A DNA stretch of 64,000 nucleotides from positions 1 through 64,000 of the forward strand of contig JAUXRG010000053.1 of NCBI GenBank assembly GCA_030681795.1. Direction: 5' to 3'. Within the stretch, counting starts at the first letter, position 1, and each line of letters begins with the position of its first letter. The position numbers were made by a program, and so were the translations under genes. The notes under the pieces were generated by a model. The model searched no databases, had not been told where the DNA came from, and saw only the letters and a list, made by a program, of their open reading frames with translations. Positions 51,594 through 61,835 of the stretch are shown here, piece by piece. This stretch comes from Rubrivivax sp. (GTDB lineage Bacteria > Pseudomonadota > Gammaproteobacteria > Burkholderiales > Burkholderiaceae_C).

Positions 51594-52028
51594 ATGCCGA
51601 AAGATACAACCATGCGCAACACAATCCCCTTGGCCCCGGAAATTCTCGTGCACCCAACCACTGCGTGGTCGCTTCGTGCCTGGCCGCCCTTATTGTGGCA
51701 GGCCGCCGAGCCGGCCAGCGTTCGCTTTTATCACTTGGGCACGCGGATCATGATGACAGGCGACGCCCCCGGGCCGGCTGCCGGGCAGACGGTGTGGGCC
51801 GCCAGCGCGGCCGATGGCGAGGCCGGGATGGCCTGGGACTGGGTGCTGATCGCCCAGGGCGTGGTCGCCATTGCCGACCCGATGTCCCTGGTGACCAACG
51901 TGCGGCTGATCGGCAGCCAGGGCGAGGTGCTGACCGCGCAGGAATCGGCGCGCTTTCTCAATGAACTCGTGCACGCCCTGCCCTGGCAACGCGAAGTGCA
52001 GCGCGCGCTGAGCGCACAGGTCAACTGA
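51594..52028 (+). CDS. RsaM-like quorum-sensing modulator candidate
   Basis: 144 residues (138 if ATG 51612 is used; neither has a strong ribosome binding site). No signal peptide, membrane helix or Cys. LVHPTTAWSLRAWPPLLWQAA opens the protein and ALPWQREVQRAL closes it. Size and position beside luxR resemble RsaM/TofM proteins, which sit next to luxR/luxI genes in Burkholderia and Pseudomonas fuscovaginae and dampen acyl-homoserine-lactone signalling. The assignment rests mainly on context and length and needs a profile search. Confidence 0.5.
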   Translation: MPKDTTMRNTIPLAPEILVHPTTAWSLRAWPPLLWQAAEPASVRFYHLGTRIMMTGDAPGPAAGQTVWAASAADGEAGMAWDWVLIAQGVVAIADPMSLVTNVRLIGSQGEVLTAQESARFLNELVHALPWQREVQRALSAQVN

Positions 52029-52037
52029 GGGCGGCGC

Positions 52038-53204
52038 TCACTTCAGCGCCGCGCTGCGCAGCGTGCGCGCCACAAAGGCCCCGGCCGCCGCCGCCAGGAG
52101 CACGCACACCGCGAGCGAAGGCAGGATATCGCTCGCGGCCAGCACTTCGCCCCTGAGCACGCGGCCCATCAGCGTGGTCTGCGCCAGCGCAGGCACCCAC
52201 AGATGCCAGGGCGCGGTGCCTTCCTGGTTGAAGATCGTGATCATCGGCAGCAGCGAGAACGCCAGCACCACGACAGTGGCGTTGGCCTGCGCTTCCTTGA
52301 ACGATTTGCAGCGGATGGCGATGGCCATCAGCAAGGCCGCCAGGGCGCCGGCCAGCGGCAGCAGCAGCGCGATGAAGGCCAGCGCCTCATCGATGCCGAA
52401 GCGGAACATCGCCGCCAGCGCCTCGCTGCGCAGCAACCATTGCCCGGGCAGGAAGCTCAGGCAGGACAGCACCGCAATGAGCATGCTGACGCTGGCCACC
52501 GCGCCCCACTTGCCCAGCACGAGTGCCGCGCGCGGCGCCGGGCTCATCAGCAGAGGCTCCAGCGAACCCCGTTCGCGCTCGCCTGCCGTGGTGTCCAGGG
52601 CCGCATTCAGCGCGCCGTAGAGCACGGCCATCAGTACGAAGAACGGCACCATGGTGCCCAGCTGCGCGGCGCGCGTGGCCGGGTCGGCGAGATCGCGCTC
52701 TTCGACGCGCAGGGCCTCCAGCGCCGAAGGCGCGACGCCACGCGCGGCGAGCCGCAGCATGGCCTGCTCCTGGTTGAAGCCGCGCAGCAGGCGCTGCACG
52801 CCGCCCAGGCCGGTCTGCGCGCGCTGGTTGGCGGCACTGGACACCAGCTCCACGGTGGGCGCCTCGCCGCGCGCCAGCAGGGTTTCGAAGTCGGCCGGCA
52901 CCACCAACACCGGGTCGCCCAGCTTGCTGTCCTTGAGCCGCTGCTCGTAGTCGGGTGGAGCGGCCTGCACGGTGTAGGTCTGGCGTTCGAGGAAATTGCG
53001 CAAGCTCGGCGCATGTGCCATGCCCTGCATGACGATGACCCGCGCTTCGGCCCGCTTTTCGATGCCGCCCACCAGCTGCGACACCAGCACCAGCACCAGC
53101 GGCCCCATGGCCACCGAGCTCAGCACCACCATCAGCAGCGTGCGCCGGTCGCGCAGCGCATCCACCAGCTCCTTCAGGTACACCGTCCAGGCGGCGGCCA
53201 TCAT
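52038..53204 (-). CDS. ABC-2 type permease (NatB-like)
   Basis: A 388-residue membrane protein: one N-terminal helix (about 25-45), a large extracytoplasmic region (about 50-185), then five or six helices. TAGERERGSLEPLLMSPAPR is the ABC-2/NatB signature. It partners the ATPase encoded upstream with a 4-bp overlap. NatAB exports sodium ions in Bacillus; here the substrate is unknown. Confidence 0.92.
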   Translation of the reverse strand: MMAAAWTVYLKELVDALRDRRTLLMVVLSSVAMGPLVLVLVSQLVGGIEKRAEARVIVMQGMAHAPSLRNFLERQTYTVQAAPPDYEQRLKDSKLGDPVLVVPADFETLLARGEAPTVELVSSAANQRAQTGLGGVQRLLRGFNQEQAMLRLAARGVAPSALEALRVEERDLADPATRAAQLGTMVPFFVLMAVLYGALNAALDTTAGERERGSLEPLLMSPAPRAALVLGKWGAVASVSMLIAVLSCLSFLPGQWLLRSEALAAMFRFGIDEALAFIALLLPLAGALAALLMAIAIRCKSFKEAQANATVVVLAFSLLPMITIFNQEGTAPWHLWVPALAQTTLMGRVLRGEVLAASDILPSLAVCVLLAAAAGAFVARTLRSAALK

Positions 53205-53974
53205 GGGGCGGCGCCCTCGTGGCGTTCGGTGGGACTGAAAGCCAGTTTCACGAAGGTCTCCTCGAAATCACTCTGGCCGGTCGCGGCGTTGAGCTCGGCC
53301 ACCGTGCCGGCGGCCACCGTGCGGCCGTGCGAGACCACCACCACGTGGTCGCACAGCCGCTCCACCTCTTGCATGATGTGGGTCGAAAACACGATGCATT
53401 TGCCCTGCTCGTCGCGCAGCCGGCGCAGGGCCTCGCGCAAGGAGCGCGTGGCCAGCACGTCCAGGCCGTTGGTGGGTTCGTCGAGCACGATATTCGGCGG
53501 GTCGTGCACCAGCGCGCGGGCCAGCGCCGTCTTCATGCGCTCGCCCTGGCTGAAACCTTCGGTGCGGCGGTCCAGCAGCGCCCGCATGTCCAGCGTCTGC
53601 GCCAGGACCTCGGCGCGCCGACTGGCGTCGGCCGCGCTCAGCCCGTGCAGGCGGCCGTAGTAGACGATGTTCTCGCGCGCCGTCAGCCGCGGATACAGGC
53701 CCCGGGCGTCGCTGAGCACGCCCATGCGCGCCAGTGCCCGCGTGGGCTGCCGTGCGACCTCGATGCCATCGACCCGCACCTGGCCGGCGTCGGGGTCGAG
53801 CAGCCCCGAGGCGATGCGCAGCGAGGTCGTCTTGCCGGCGCCGTTGGGGCCCAGCAGGCCGGTGATGCAAGCGTCGGCGGCCGTGAAATCCACGCCCTGC
53901 AGCGCCTGCACCGTGCGCGCCTTGCGCCCGCGCCCCTGGGTGAAGCGCTTGGAGAGTTGCCTGAACTCGATCAT
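53201..53974 (-). CDS. ABC transporter ATPase (NatA-like)
   Basis: 257 residues: Walker A GPNGAGKTTSL (about 41), Q-loop region, signature EGFSQGERMKTALARALVHDP (FSQGE variant common in NatA-type ATPases), Walker B NIVLDEPTNGLD and switch His in VFSTHIMQEVERL. It powers the ABC-2 permease encoded next. Its ATG overlaps the stop of the hydrolase gene and its stop overlaps the permease start, so the three genes form one tightly coupled unit. Confidence 0.94.
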   Translation of the reverse strand: MIEFRQLSKRFTQGRGRKARTVQALQGVDFTAADACITGLLGPNGAGKTTSLRIASGLLDPDAGQVRVDGIEVARQPTRALARMGVLSDARGLYPRLTARENIVYYGRLHGLSAADASRRAEVLAQTLDMRALLDRRTEGFSQGERMKTALARALVHDPPNIVLDEPTNGLDVLATRSLREALRRLRDEQGKCIVFSTHIMQEVERLCDHVVVVSHGRTVAAGTVAELNAATGQSDFEETFVKLAFSPTERHEGAAP

Positions 53975-55440
53975 GGCCGGCCCGGCGCCGCCACCGGCAC
54001 GAAGGCCGGCGGCCGCGGGATGGCGCTGGCGCAGCCGGCGTCGACCTTCAGCGCTTCGTCGTCGCTGGCCGCGTCTATGAAACGGAACAGCACGTCGCGC
54101 ATGCAGCCCATGGCCATCACGCCGTGCCCCGCCTGCGCCACCAGGACGTGCCGCGCCTTGGCTCCCAGGGCCTTGGCCACGCGCTCACCGTGGCGCGGCG
54201 GGGTCACCGGGTCGGCACCGCCCGAGAGCACCAGCGTGGCCGCGGGCGCCGCAGGCAGCGTGTAGAAAGCCGCCGGCACCGTGCCGCGCGGCCAGCCGGC
54301 GCAGATCTGCGCATATTGCGTGGCGAAACTGGCACCGAAGTCGGCGCCCGGCCGGTCGGCGGCCTGGGCCAGCCTCGGCCCGTCCTCGGCGCAGACCACC
54401 GAGAAATGCATGCCCTCGAAGATCTTGCCCAGGCTGCCGCTGCCGAGGGCTGCGGCCAGGCCCACCATCGGCTCGAAACGCCCCCGCGCGGCCTCGCTCA
54501 GCGCCAGCGGCAGCGCCGAAGCCAGCGCCGGCACGTACAGCGGCGCGCGCGCCAGGCCCAGGGCCATCTCGCGCGTGAGCTTGAACCTTTCCGCCTGGCC
54601 GGTGACCGGGTGCGCAACGCTCACTTCGCGCGGCAGGCTGGCGAGCAGCGCGTGCCAGTCGGCGCGCAGCGTGGGGTAGCGCGATTGGCAGCGCCCTTCT
54701 GCCTCGCAGGCCGCCAGCACGGCGTCCAGCGCCGCCTGGTTGTCGGTGGAAAAGGCTGCCGGCATCGCCATATCCGGCGGGGCCACGCCGTCGATGACGG
54801 CCCGGCGCACCGCCTGGGGAAACTGGCGCAGATATTCCAGCGCCGCCCGCGTGCCGTACGAGCCGCCCACGAGGTTGACCTGTTCGGCCCCCAGGGCGCG
54901 GCGCACGGCTTCGGCATCCTGCATCGCCACCCAGGTGGTGTAGTGGCGCAGGTCACCGTGCGGCAACTTCTCGAGCCGGCCCCGGCATTCGGCCAGGCGG
55001 GCGATCGCCCGCGCAGGATCGGCCGATTCGGCCAGCGGCCGGGTCGCTCGCTCATCCTCGCAGGCCAGCGGCGCGCTGCGGCCGGTGCCGCGCTGGTCGA
55101 TGAGCACGATGTCGCGCCGGTGGCCCAGCCGCGCCAGCATGCGGCTCACCGGCCCGGCCATTTCGATGGCGCTCTGCCCCGGCCCACCGGCGAAAAACAG
55201 CACCGGGTCGGGCTTGCGGTGGCGCGCCAGGGCCGGCAGCAGCGCGAAGTGCACGTCGATCTGCGTGCCCCGGGGCTGGTCGGGGGCCAGCGGGCGGCGC
55301 ACGCTGCCGCACCAGGCCTCGTGCTCCAGGCCCTTCAGGCGGCAGGGCGCCAGGCCCGGCCGCGGCTCGGCCGCAAGCACAGTGGTCGGCGCCGCCACCA
55401 GGGCCAGCGCAGCAAGGAGTCCGAGGGTCTTCAGTCGCAT
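53971..55440 (-). CDS. Exported S33-type alpha/beta hydrolase (TAP-like peptidase)
   Basis: 489 residues with a signal peptide ending TTVLAAEP. Oxyanion HG-like FFAGGPGQS, IDQRGTGRSAPLACED, nucleophile Ser in VGGSYGTRAALEYL (about residue 183), and late catalytic Asp and His in SGGADPVTPPRHGE and AQAGHGVM with a TAP-like C-terminal domain. Resembles tripeptidyl or prolyl aminopeptidases acting in the periplasm on short peptides. It heads the nat-like operon; whether the exporter and the peptidase handle the same compound is open. Confidence 0.9.
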   Translation of the reverse strand: MRLKTLGLLAALALVAAPTTVLAAEPRPGLAPCRLKGLEHEAWCGSVRRPLAPDQPRGTQIDVHFALLPALARHRKPDPVLFFAGGPGQSAIEMAGPVSRMLARLGHRRDIVLIDQRGTGRSAPLACEDERATRPLAESADPARAIARLAECRGRLEKLPHGDLRHYTTWVAMQDAEAVRRALGAEQVNLVGGSYGTRAALEYLRQFPQAVRRAVIDGVAPPDMAMPAAFSTDNQAALDAVLAACEAEGRCQSRYPTLRADWHALLASLPREVSVAHPVTGQAERFKLTREMALGLARAPLYVPALASALPLALSEAARGRFEPMVGLAAALGSGSLGKIFEGMHFSVVCAEDGPRLAQAADRPGADFGASFATQYAQICAGWPRGTVPAAFYTLPAAPAATLVLSGGADPVTPPRHGERVAKALGAKARHVLVAQAGHGVMAMGCMRDVLFRFIDAASDDEALKVDAGCASAIPRPPAFVPVAAPGRP

Positions 55441-55530
55441 GCCGCTGATTCTCGTGTGCCTGGCCGGCCGCGCCGCAGCGTCGGCCGGCGAACGGCGGAA
55501 CCGGCCGCGCGATGTGCCGCAGTGCGCGCT

Positions 55531-55896
55531 TCAGTCGAGCAGCCGGCGCAGCTCGCCGCTCTCGATCAGGCGCGCCAGATCGTTCGCCCCGCCCACCAGC
55601 GAGCCCTTGACGAACACCATCGGCAGGGTCGGCCAGCCGGTCCACATCTTCAGCGCATTGCGGCGCCGCCATTGGCTGAGGTAGTTGCCGTACTCGAGGT
55701 ACTTGAACTCCACTCCCGCCGCGGCAAGCGCCTTGCGCGCCCTGCGCACGAAGGGGTTTTGCGCCATGCCCACGACCACCACGGCGTGCTGCGCCACGGC
55801 CTCCTGCACCTGCGTCAGCGTGTCCTGGTGGAGGCGGGTCACACGGTCGCGGATGGCGGGGTGGATGCGGGATTCGTCGAGTGTCGGGCGTGGCAT
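55531..55896 (-). CDS. Glutaredoxin-like protein lacking the active-site cysteine
   Basis: 121 residues. The fold marks of monothiol glutaredoxin-related proteins are present: VVVVGMAQNPFVRRARKAL, then KMWTGWPTLPMVFVKG with the cis-Pro, and VGGANDLARLIESGEL, the GG-D glutathione-binding segment. But the usual CGFS or CPYC position reads PFVRR, and the protein has no Cys at all, so thiol exchange is impossible. It may bind glutathione or a partner without redox activity. Confidence 0.85.
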   Translation of the reverse strand: MPRPTLDESRIHPAIRDRVTRLHQDTLTQVQEAVAQHAVVVVGMAQNPFVRRARKALAAAGVEFKYLEYGNYLSQWRRRNALKMWTGWPTLPMVFVKGSLVGGANDLARLIESGELRRLLD

Positions 55897-55936
55897 GGGG
55901 GAACCTCCAGACGCCGAATCTAGCCCAGAGCCAAGC

Positions 55937-57615
<1,679 letters not shown>

Positions 57616-57619
<4 letters not shown>

Positions 57620-58695
57620 GATTTCCGGGTGTCGAAGGCATCGCGCAGCGCGTCGCCGATGAAGGTCAGCAGCAGCATCGTCAGCACGAGCAGCATGAAC
57701 GCCGAGACGATGATCCACCAGGCGTCGAGGTTCTCCTTGCCGAGCTTGAGCAGTTCACCCAGGCTGGGCACGCTGGCGGGCACGCCCAGGCCGAGGAAGT
57801 CCAGTGAGGTCAGCGCCAGGATTGCCGCCCCCATGCGGAAAGGCAGGAAGGTGATCACCGGCGTGAGCGAATTGGGCAGCACGTGGCGCCAGATGATCTG
57901 GCGGTTGCTCAGGCCCAGCGCGCGCGCCGCCTTCACATATTCGAGCCCGCGGTTGCGCAGGAATTCGGCGCGCACATAGTCCGACAGGCCGATCCAGCCG
58001 AAGAGCGAGAGCAGGATCAGCAGCAGCAGCAGCGAAGGCTCGAAGATCGAGGCGAAGATGATCAGCAGGTAGAGCTCGGGCAGCGCGCCCCAGATCTCGA
58101 TCGCGCGCTGCAGCAGCAGGTCCACCTTGCCGCCGAAGTAGCCCTGCAGCGCGCCGGCGGCCACGCCGATGGCCGTGCCCACCACCGTGAGCGCGAGCGC
58201 AAACCAGACGCTGACGCGAAATCCGTAGACCAGCCGCGCCACCAGGTCGCGGCCCTTCGAGTCGGTGCCCAGCCAGTTGCGCGCGCTCGGCGCCGCGGGC
58301 GGCATCTGCGGGTCGAAATAGTCGATCGAGTCGGCCGAGTGCGGGTTCAGCGTGAACAGCGCCCAGTGGCCGGGCTGGGCCAGCAGTTCGGTGATGAAGG
58401 GGTCCTTCCAGTCGGTGCCGGTGGCGAAGTCGCCGCCCAGCGCCTTCTCGCTCGGGTTGCTGAACATCGGCGCCACCCACTGGCCGTGGATGCGCGCGAC
58501 GATGGGGCGGTCGTTGCTGACCAGCTCGGCGGCGGTCGTCAGCAGCAGCAGCACGCCGAAGAGCCAGAGCGAGACATAGCCCAGCCGGTTGCGCCTGAAA
58601 CGCGCCCAGGCGCGCTGGTTGGGTGAGGCCGCGGGCACCGGCGCGGAGCGCACGGCGGGGGTGGCGGGGGCGGCGGGCTCGAGGACGGCACTCAT
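57616..58695 (-). CDS. yejE: Peptide ABC transporter permease YejE
   Basis: A 359-residue inner-membrane permease. A long N-terminus with the first helix at about 38-58 is followed by a periplasmic stretch (NWLGTDSKGRDLVARLVYGFRVS) and five C-terminal helices of the DppC/BinPDT type with EYVKAARALGLSNRQIIWRHVLPN as the coupling EAA loop. It pairs with YejB. It overlaps yejF by 4 bp. Confidence 0.95.
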
Positions 58696-58708
58696 GGCGG
58701 CAGGGCCC

Positions 58709-59743
58709 TCACTTGGCCACGCTGGTGAACTGCACGCGCGGGTCGACCACGGTGTAGAGCATGTCGGAAACCAGCTTGACCACCAGGCCCAGCAGGGTGA
58801 AGAGGTAGAGCGAGCCCAGCACCACCGGGTAGTCGCGCCGCACCACGCTCTCGTAGCTGAGCAGGCCCAGGCCGTCGAGAGAGAAGAGCGTCTCGATGAG
58901 CACCGAGCCGGTGAAGAACGCGCCGATGAAGGCCGCCGGGAAGCCCGTGACCAGCGGGATCAGCGCATTGCGGAAGATGTGCTTGTAGAGCACGCGCTCC
59001 TGGCTCAGGCCCTTGGCGCGCGCCACCAGCACGTACTGCTTGCGGATCTCTTCGACGAAGGTGTTTTTGGTCAGCAGCGTGACCACCGCGAAGCTGTGGA
59101 TCACCAGGCAGGTGAGCGGCAGCGTCAGGTGCCAGAGGTAGTCCTTGAGCTTGCCGAATGCCGTGAGCTCGTCCCAGTTGTCCGACGTGAGCCCACGCAG
59201 CGGAAACCAGTCGTAGAAGGTGCCCCCGGCAAAGAGCACGATGAGCAGCACGCCGAGCACGAAGCCGGGAATGGCGTAGCCCAGAAGGACGCCGAAGCTG
59301 GTGATGACGTCGAAGCGCGAGCCCTCGCGCACCGCCTTGGCCACGCCCAGCGGGATGCTGATGGCGTAGCTGATGAAGAAGGTCCACAGCCCCAGCGACA
59401 CCGAGACCGGCAGCTTCTCCTTGATCAGCTGCCACACGCCCTTGTTCTGCAGGAAGCTCTTGCCCAGGTCGAAGCGCGCGTAGTCGCCCAGCATCTTGAA
59501 GTAGCGCTCGTGCGCCGGCTTGTCGAAGCCGTACTGCTTCATCAGCTCTTCGCGCTGTTTCTTGTCGATATCGCGCCCGGCCTTGTAGGCGTTGCCTTCG
59601 CCGCCGCCGCCGGCGCGTGCCTCGGCCATGATCTGCTCCACCGGGCCGCCGGGCACGAACTGCATCACGATGAAGGTGACGGTCAGCGCGCCCAGCAGCG
59701 TGGGGAGCATCAGGGCGATGCGCTTGAGGATGTAAGGAAGCAT
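58709..59743 (-). CDS. yejB: Peptide ABC transporter permease YejB
   Basis: 344 residues from ATG 59743 (MLPYILKRIALMLPTLLGAL). Six membrane helices; EAA loop EEIRKQYVLVARAKGLSQ. A longer frame extends into yejA and is not the start. Between helices 1 and 2 lies a charged periplasmic insert rich in Gly and Lys (about 42-75), typical of YejB. It forms the channel with YejE; 13 bp separate them. Confidence 0.95.
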   Translation of the reverse strand: MLPYILKRIALMLPTLLGALTVTFIVMQFVPGGPVEQIMAEARAGGGGEGNAYKAGRDIDKKQREELMKQYGFDKPAHERYFKMLGDYARFDLGKSFLQNKGVWQLIKEKLPVSVSLGLWTFFISYAISIPLGVAKAVREGSRFDVITSFGVLLGYAIPGFVLGVLLIVLFAGGTFYDWFPLRGLTSDNWDELTAFGKLKDYLWHLTLPLTCLVIHSFAVVTLLTKNTFVEEIRKQYVLVARAKGLSQERVLYKHIFRNALIPLVTGFPAAFIGAFFTGSVLIETLFSLDGLGLLSYESVVRRDYPVVLGSLYLFTLLGLVVKLVSDMLYTVVDPRVQFTSVAK

Positions 59744-59748
59744 CGCGT

Positions 59749-61704
59749 TCAGCCCTTCTTCTGCGCGCTCTTGCCGCTCTTGCCGGCGAGCGACTTGTCC
59801 CACCAGGTCCACAGCGGCCAGGGGCCATGTTCGATGAAGCCGCTGATCAGCGTATCGGCGCGGAAATACTTGGCCATCACCTTGGGCTTGCCGAAGCGGC
59901 TCCAGTGCGACACGTTCTCGACGCCCAGATAAAGGTCGGGGATCTGCCAGAAGCTCCAGGTCACCACGCGGTCGAAGGCGCGCGCGGCGTCGCGCAGCTC
60001 CTGCATCGTGCCGGCGCGGTTCATCGCCTCGATCAGCGCATCGGCGGCGCGGCTGTTGACGCCGCGGTAGTTGCTGTTGCCGGGGTCGGCAAACGACTTG
60101 CTGCCATACAGGGCCGCCATCTCCGCGCCCTGCGGCAGCGTAAAGGCGCCCTCGGCGATGGTGATCATGTCGTAGTCGTACTCCTGCAGCCGGCGACGGT
60201 ACAGGGCAAAGTCCACCACCCGGTCGGTGAGCTTGATGCCCAGCTTTTCCAGGTTGCGCTGCCAGTCGTTGATGGCGCTGGCCAGGGGCTGCATGTACTC
60301 GAATTCGAAGGCCTCGCCCTTGGCGTTGCGCAGCACGCCGCTCGCGTCGAGCTTCCAGCCCGCCTGCTCGAGCAGCTCGCGCGCCTTGAGCAGGTTGCGG
60401 CGCAGGCCGTTGGGGTCGGCGTCGGTGCGCGGTGCCACGAAAGCCGGGCCGAAGACGCGCGGCGGCAGCTCGGCGCGGAAAGGCTCCAGCAGCGCCAGTT
60501 CGCCCGGGCCGGGTGTCCCCTGGGCGGCGAATTCGGAATTATTGAAGGCGCTGTTGACGCGCTTGAAGACCCGGGTCTTGTTCAACGTCTCGAAGTCGTA
60601 GGTGTAGCCCAGGGCCTCGCGCACGCGGATATCCTGGAACAGCGGCCGGCGCAGGTTGATGTTGTAGGCCTGCATGTAGTAGCCGAAGCCCGTGGGCATG
60701 TCGGCCTTGACGATGCGGCCGTCGTCCCACTTCGGGCCCTTGTGCTGGCGCACCCAGGTCCGTGAGCGGTATTCCTTGATGAAGTCGAACTCGCCCGCCT
60801 TGAAGGCCTCCAGCGCGATCAGGTTGTCGCTGTACATGCGATAGACCACGCGATCGAAATTGAAGTGCCCGCGCCGCACCGGCAAATCCTTGGCCCAGTA
60901 GCCGGGGTCGAGCTTGAACTCGACGCGCCGCGGCATCTCGACCTTGTCGATGACATACGGACCGCTGGTGATCGGATACTCGGTGACGATGGCGTCCAGC
61001 GTCTTGCCGGCGCCCCAGCGGCGCGAGAACACCGGCATGGTGGCGGCCACGAAGACCTGCTCGCGCGTCTTGTCCTTGAACTCGAAGCGCACGGTGCGTG
61101 TGTCTTCCACCACCACGCGCGCGATGCCCGCCAGCTGCGTCTGGACCGAGGGCACCGCCCCCTTGCCCGAGAGCATGGCAAAGCTGTGCACCACATCCTC
61201 GGCCGTCACCGGCTCGCCGTTGTTGAAGCGCGCCTGCGGCCGCAAGCGAAAGCTCGCGCTGCCGAAATCCGGCGCCACCTTCATGGCCTCGGCGAGCAGG
61301 CCGTACACCGTCATCGGCTCGTCCTGCACCAGGTGGCCCAAGCCCTCCACCATCCAGATCAACACCCCCGCCGGCGCGTTGCCGCGTGTCGTCCAGGGGT
61401 TGAACTTGTCGAAGCTGCTGCGGCGGTCGGGGTTCTTCAGGCGCAGCGTGCCGCCCTTGGGGGAATCGGGGTCGACGTACTCGAAATGCGTGAAATCGGG
61501 GCCGTACTTGGGTGCGCCGTAGGCCGCGAAGGCGTGCACCCAGCGGCCGGTGTAGTCGCCGCCGCCGCCGCCGTCTGCGGGTGGGGGTGCGGGCGCGGGT
61601 GTCGAACCAGAAGGTGCCGCGTGCAGGGCCCCGGCCAGCGGCGTGCCCAGCAGCAAGGCGGCGAGGCGGCGGCGCGCCCGGTCCACGGTATCGCGCGCGG
61701 TCAT
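59749..61704 (-). CDS. yejA: Oligopeptide-binding protein YejA (SBP family 5)
   Basis: 651 residues from ATG 61704, which has AAGGGGG about five bases upstream and directly precedes the signal peptide (MTARDTVDRARRRLAALLLG). Periplasmic receptor for the YejBEF importer; FAAYGAPKYGPDFTHFEYVDPD and ALGYTYDFETLNKTRVF are SBP_bac_5/YejA features. An in-frame ATG at 61776 would add 24 residues (starting MSAEGPPEGEFPPG) and is the one overlapped by the mini-ORF stop (TGATG). Which start is used decides whether export begins with a long polar extension. Confidence 0.92.
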   Translation of the reverse strand: MTARDTVDRARRRLAALLLGTPLAGALHAAPSGSTPAPAPPPADGGGGGDYTGRWVHAFAAYGAPKYGPDFTHFEYVDPDSPKGGTLRLKNPDRRSSFDKFNPWTTRGNAPAGVLIWMVEGLGHLVQDEPMTVYGLLAEAMKVAPDFGSASFRLRPQARFNNGEPVTAEDVVHSFAMLSGKGAVPSVQTQLAGIARVVVEDTRTVRFEFKDKTREQVFVAATMPVFSRRWGAGKTLDAIVTEYPITSGPYVIDKVEMPRRVEFKLDPGYWAKDLPVRRGHFNFDRVVYRMYSDNLIALEAFKAGEFDFIKEYRSRTWVRQHKGPKWDDGRIVKADMPTGFGYYMQAYNINLRRPLFQDIRVREALGYTYDFETLNKTRVFKRVNSAFNNSEFAAQGTPGPGELALLEPFRAELPPRVFGPAFVAPRTDADPNGLRRNLLKARELLEQAGWKLDASGVLRNAKGEAFEFEYMQPLASAINDWQRNLEKLGIKLTDRVVDFALYRRRLQEYDYDMITIAEGAFTLPQGAEMAALYGSKSFADPGNSNYRGVNSRAADALIEAMNRAGTMQELRDAARAFDRVVTWSFWQIPDLYLGVENVSHWSRFGKPKVMAKYFRADTLISGFIEHGPWPLWTWWDKSLAGKSGKSAQKKG

Positions 61705-61775
61705 CGGGGCCCCCTTGACGCTGCGCGTCGTCGCGCCAGGCGGGAATTCGCCCTCGGGAGGACCCTCGGCGCTCA

Positions 61776-61835
61776 TCAGGCAACCTCCGTGCTTCGCACT
61801 GCGGTATTCGCCTTGGCGAACTGAGGCCGGCTCAT
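61776..61835 (-). CDS. 19-codon mini-ORF cassette, copy 3
   Basis: Encodes MSRPQFAKANTAVRSTEVA, nearly the same as the two copies at 76-194. Its ATG overlaps the stop of the thioredoxin-family gene (ATGA) and its TGA overlaps the in-frame ATG at 61776 upstream of yejA. It carries the same GGAGG seven bases before that ATG. It therefore bridges two genes of one operon without leaving any untranslated base. Confidence 0.6.
   Translation of the reverse strand: MSRPQFAKANTAVRSTEVA

Noticed and set aside
47013-52028. A luxI-type synthase or lanthipeptide-like modifying enzyme in the peptide locus.
   Set aside because: Every gene in the stretch is accounted for, and none shows LuxI, LanM, radical-SAM or YcaO features.
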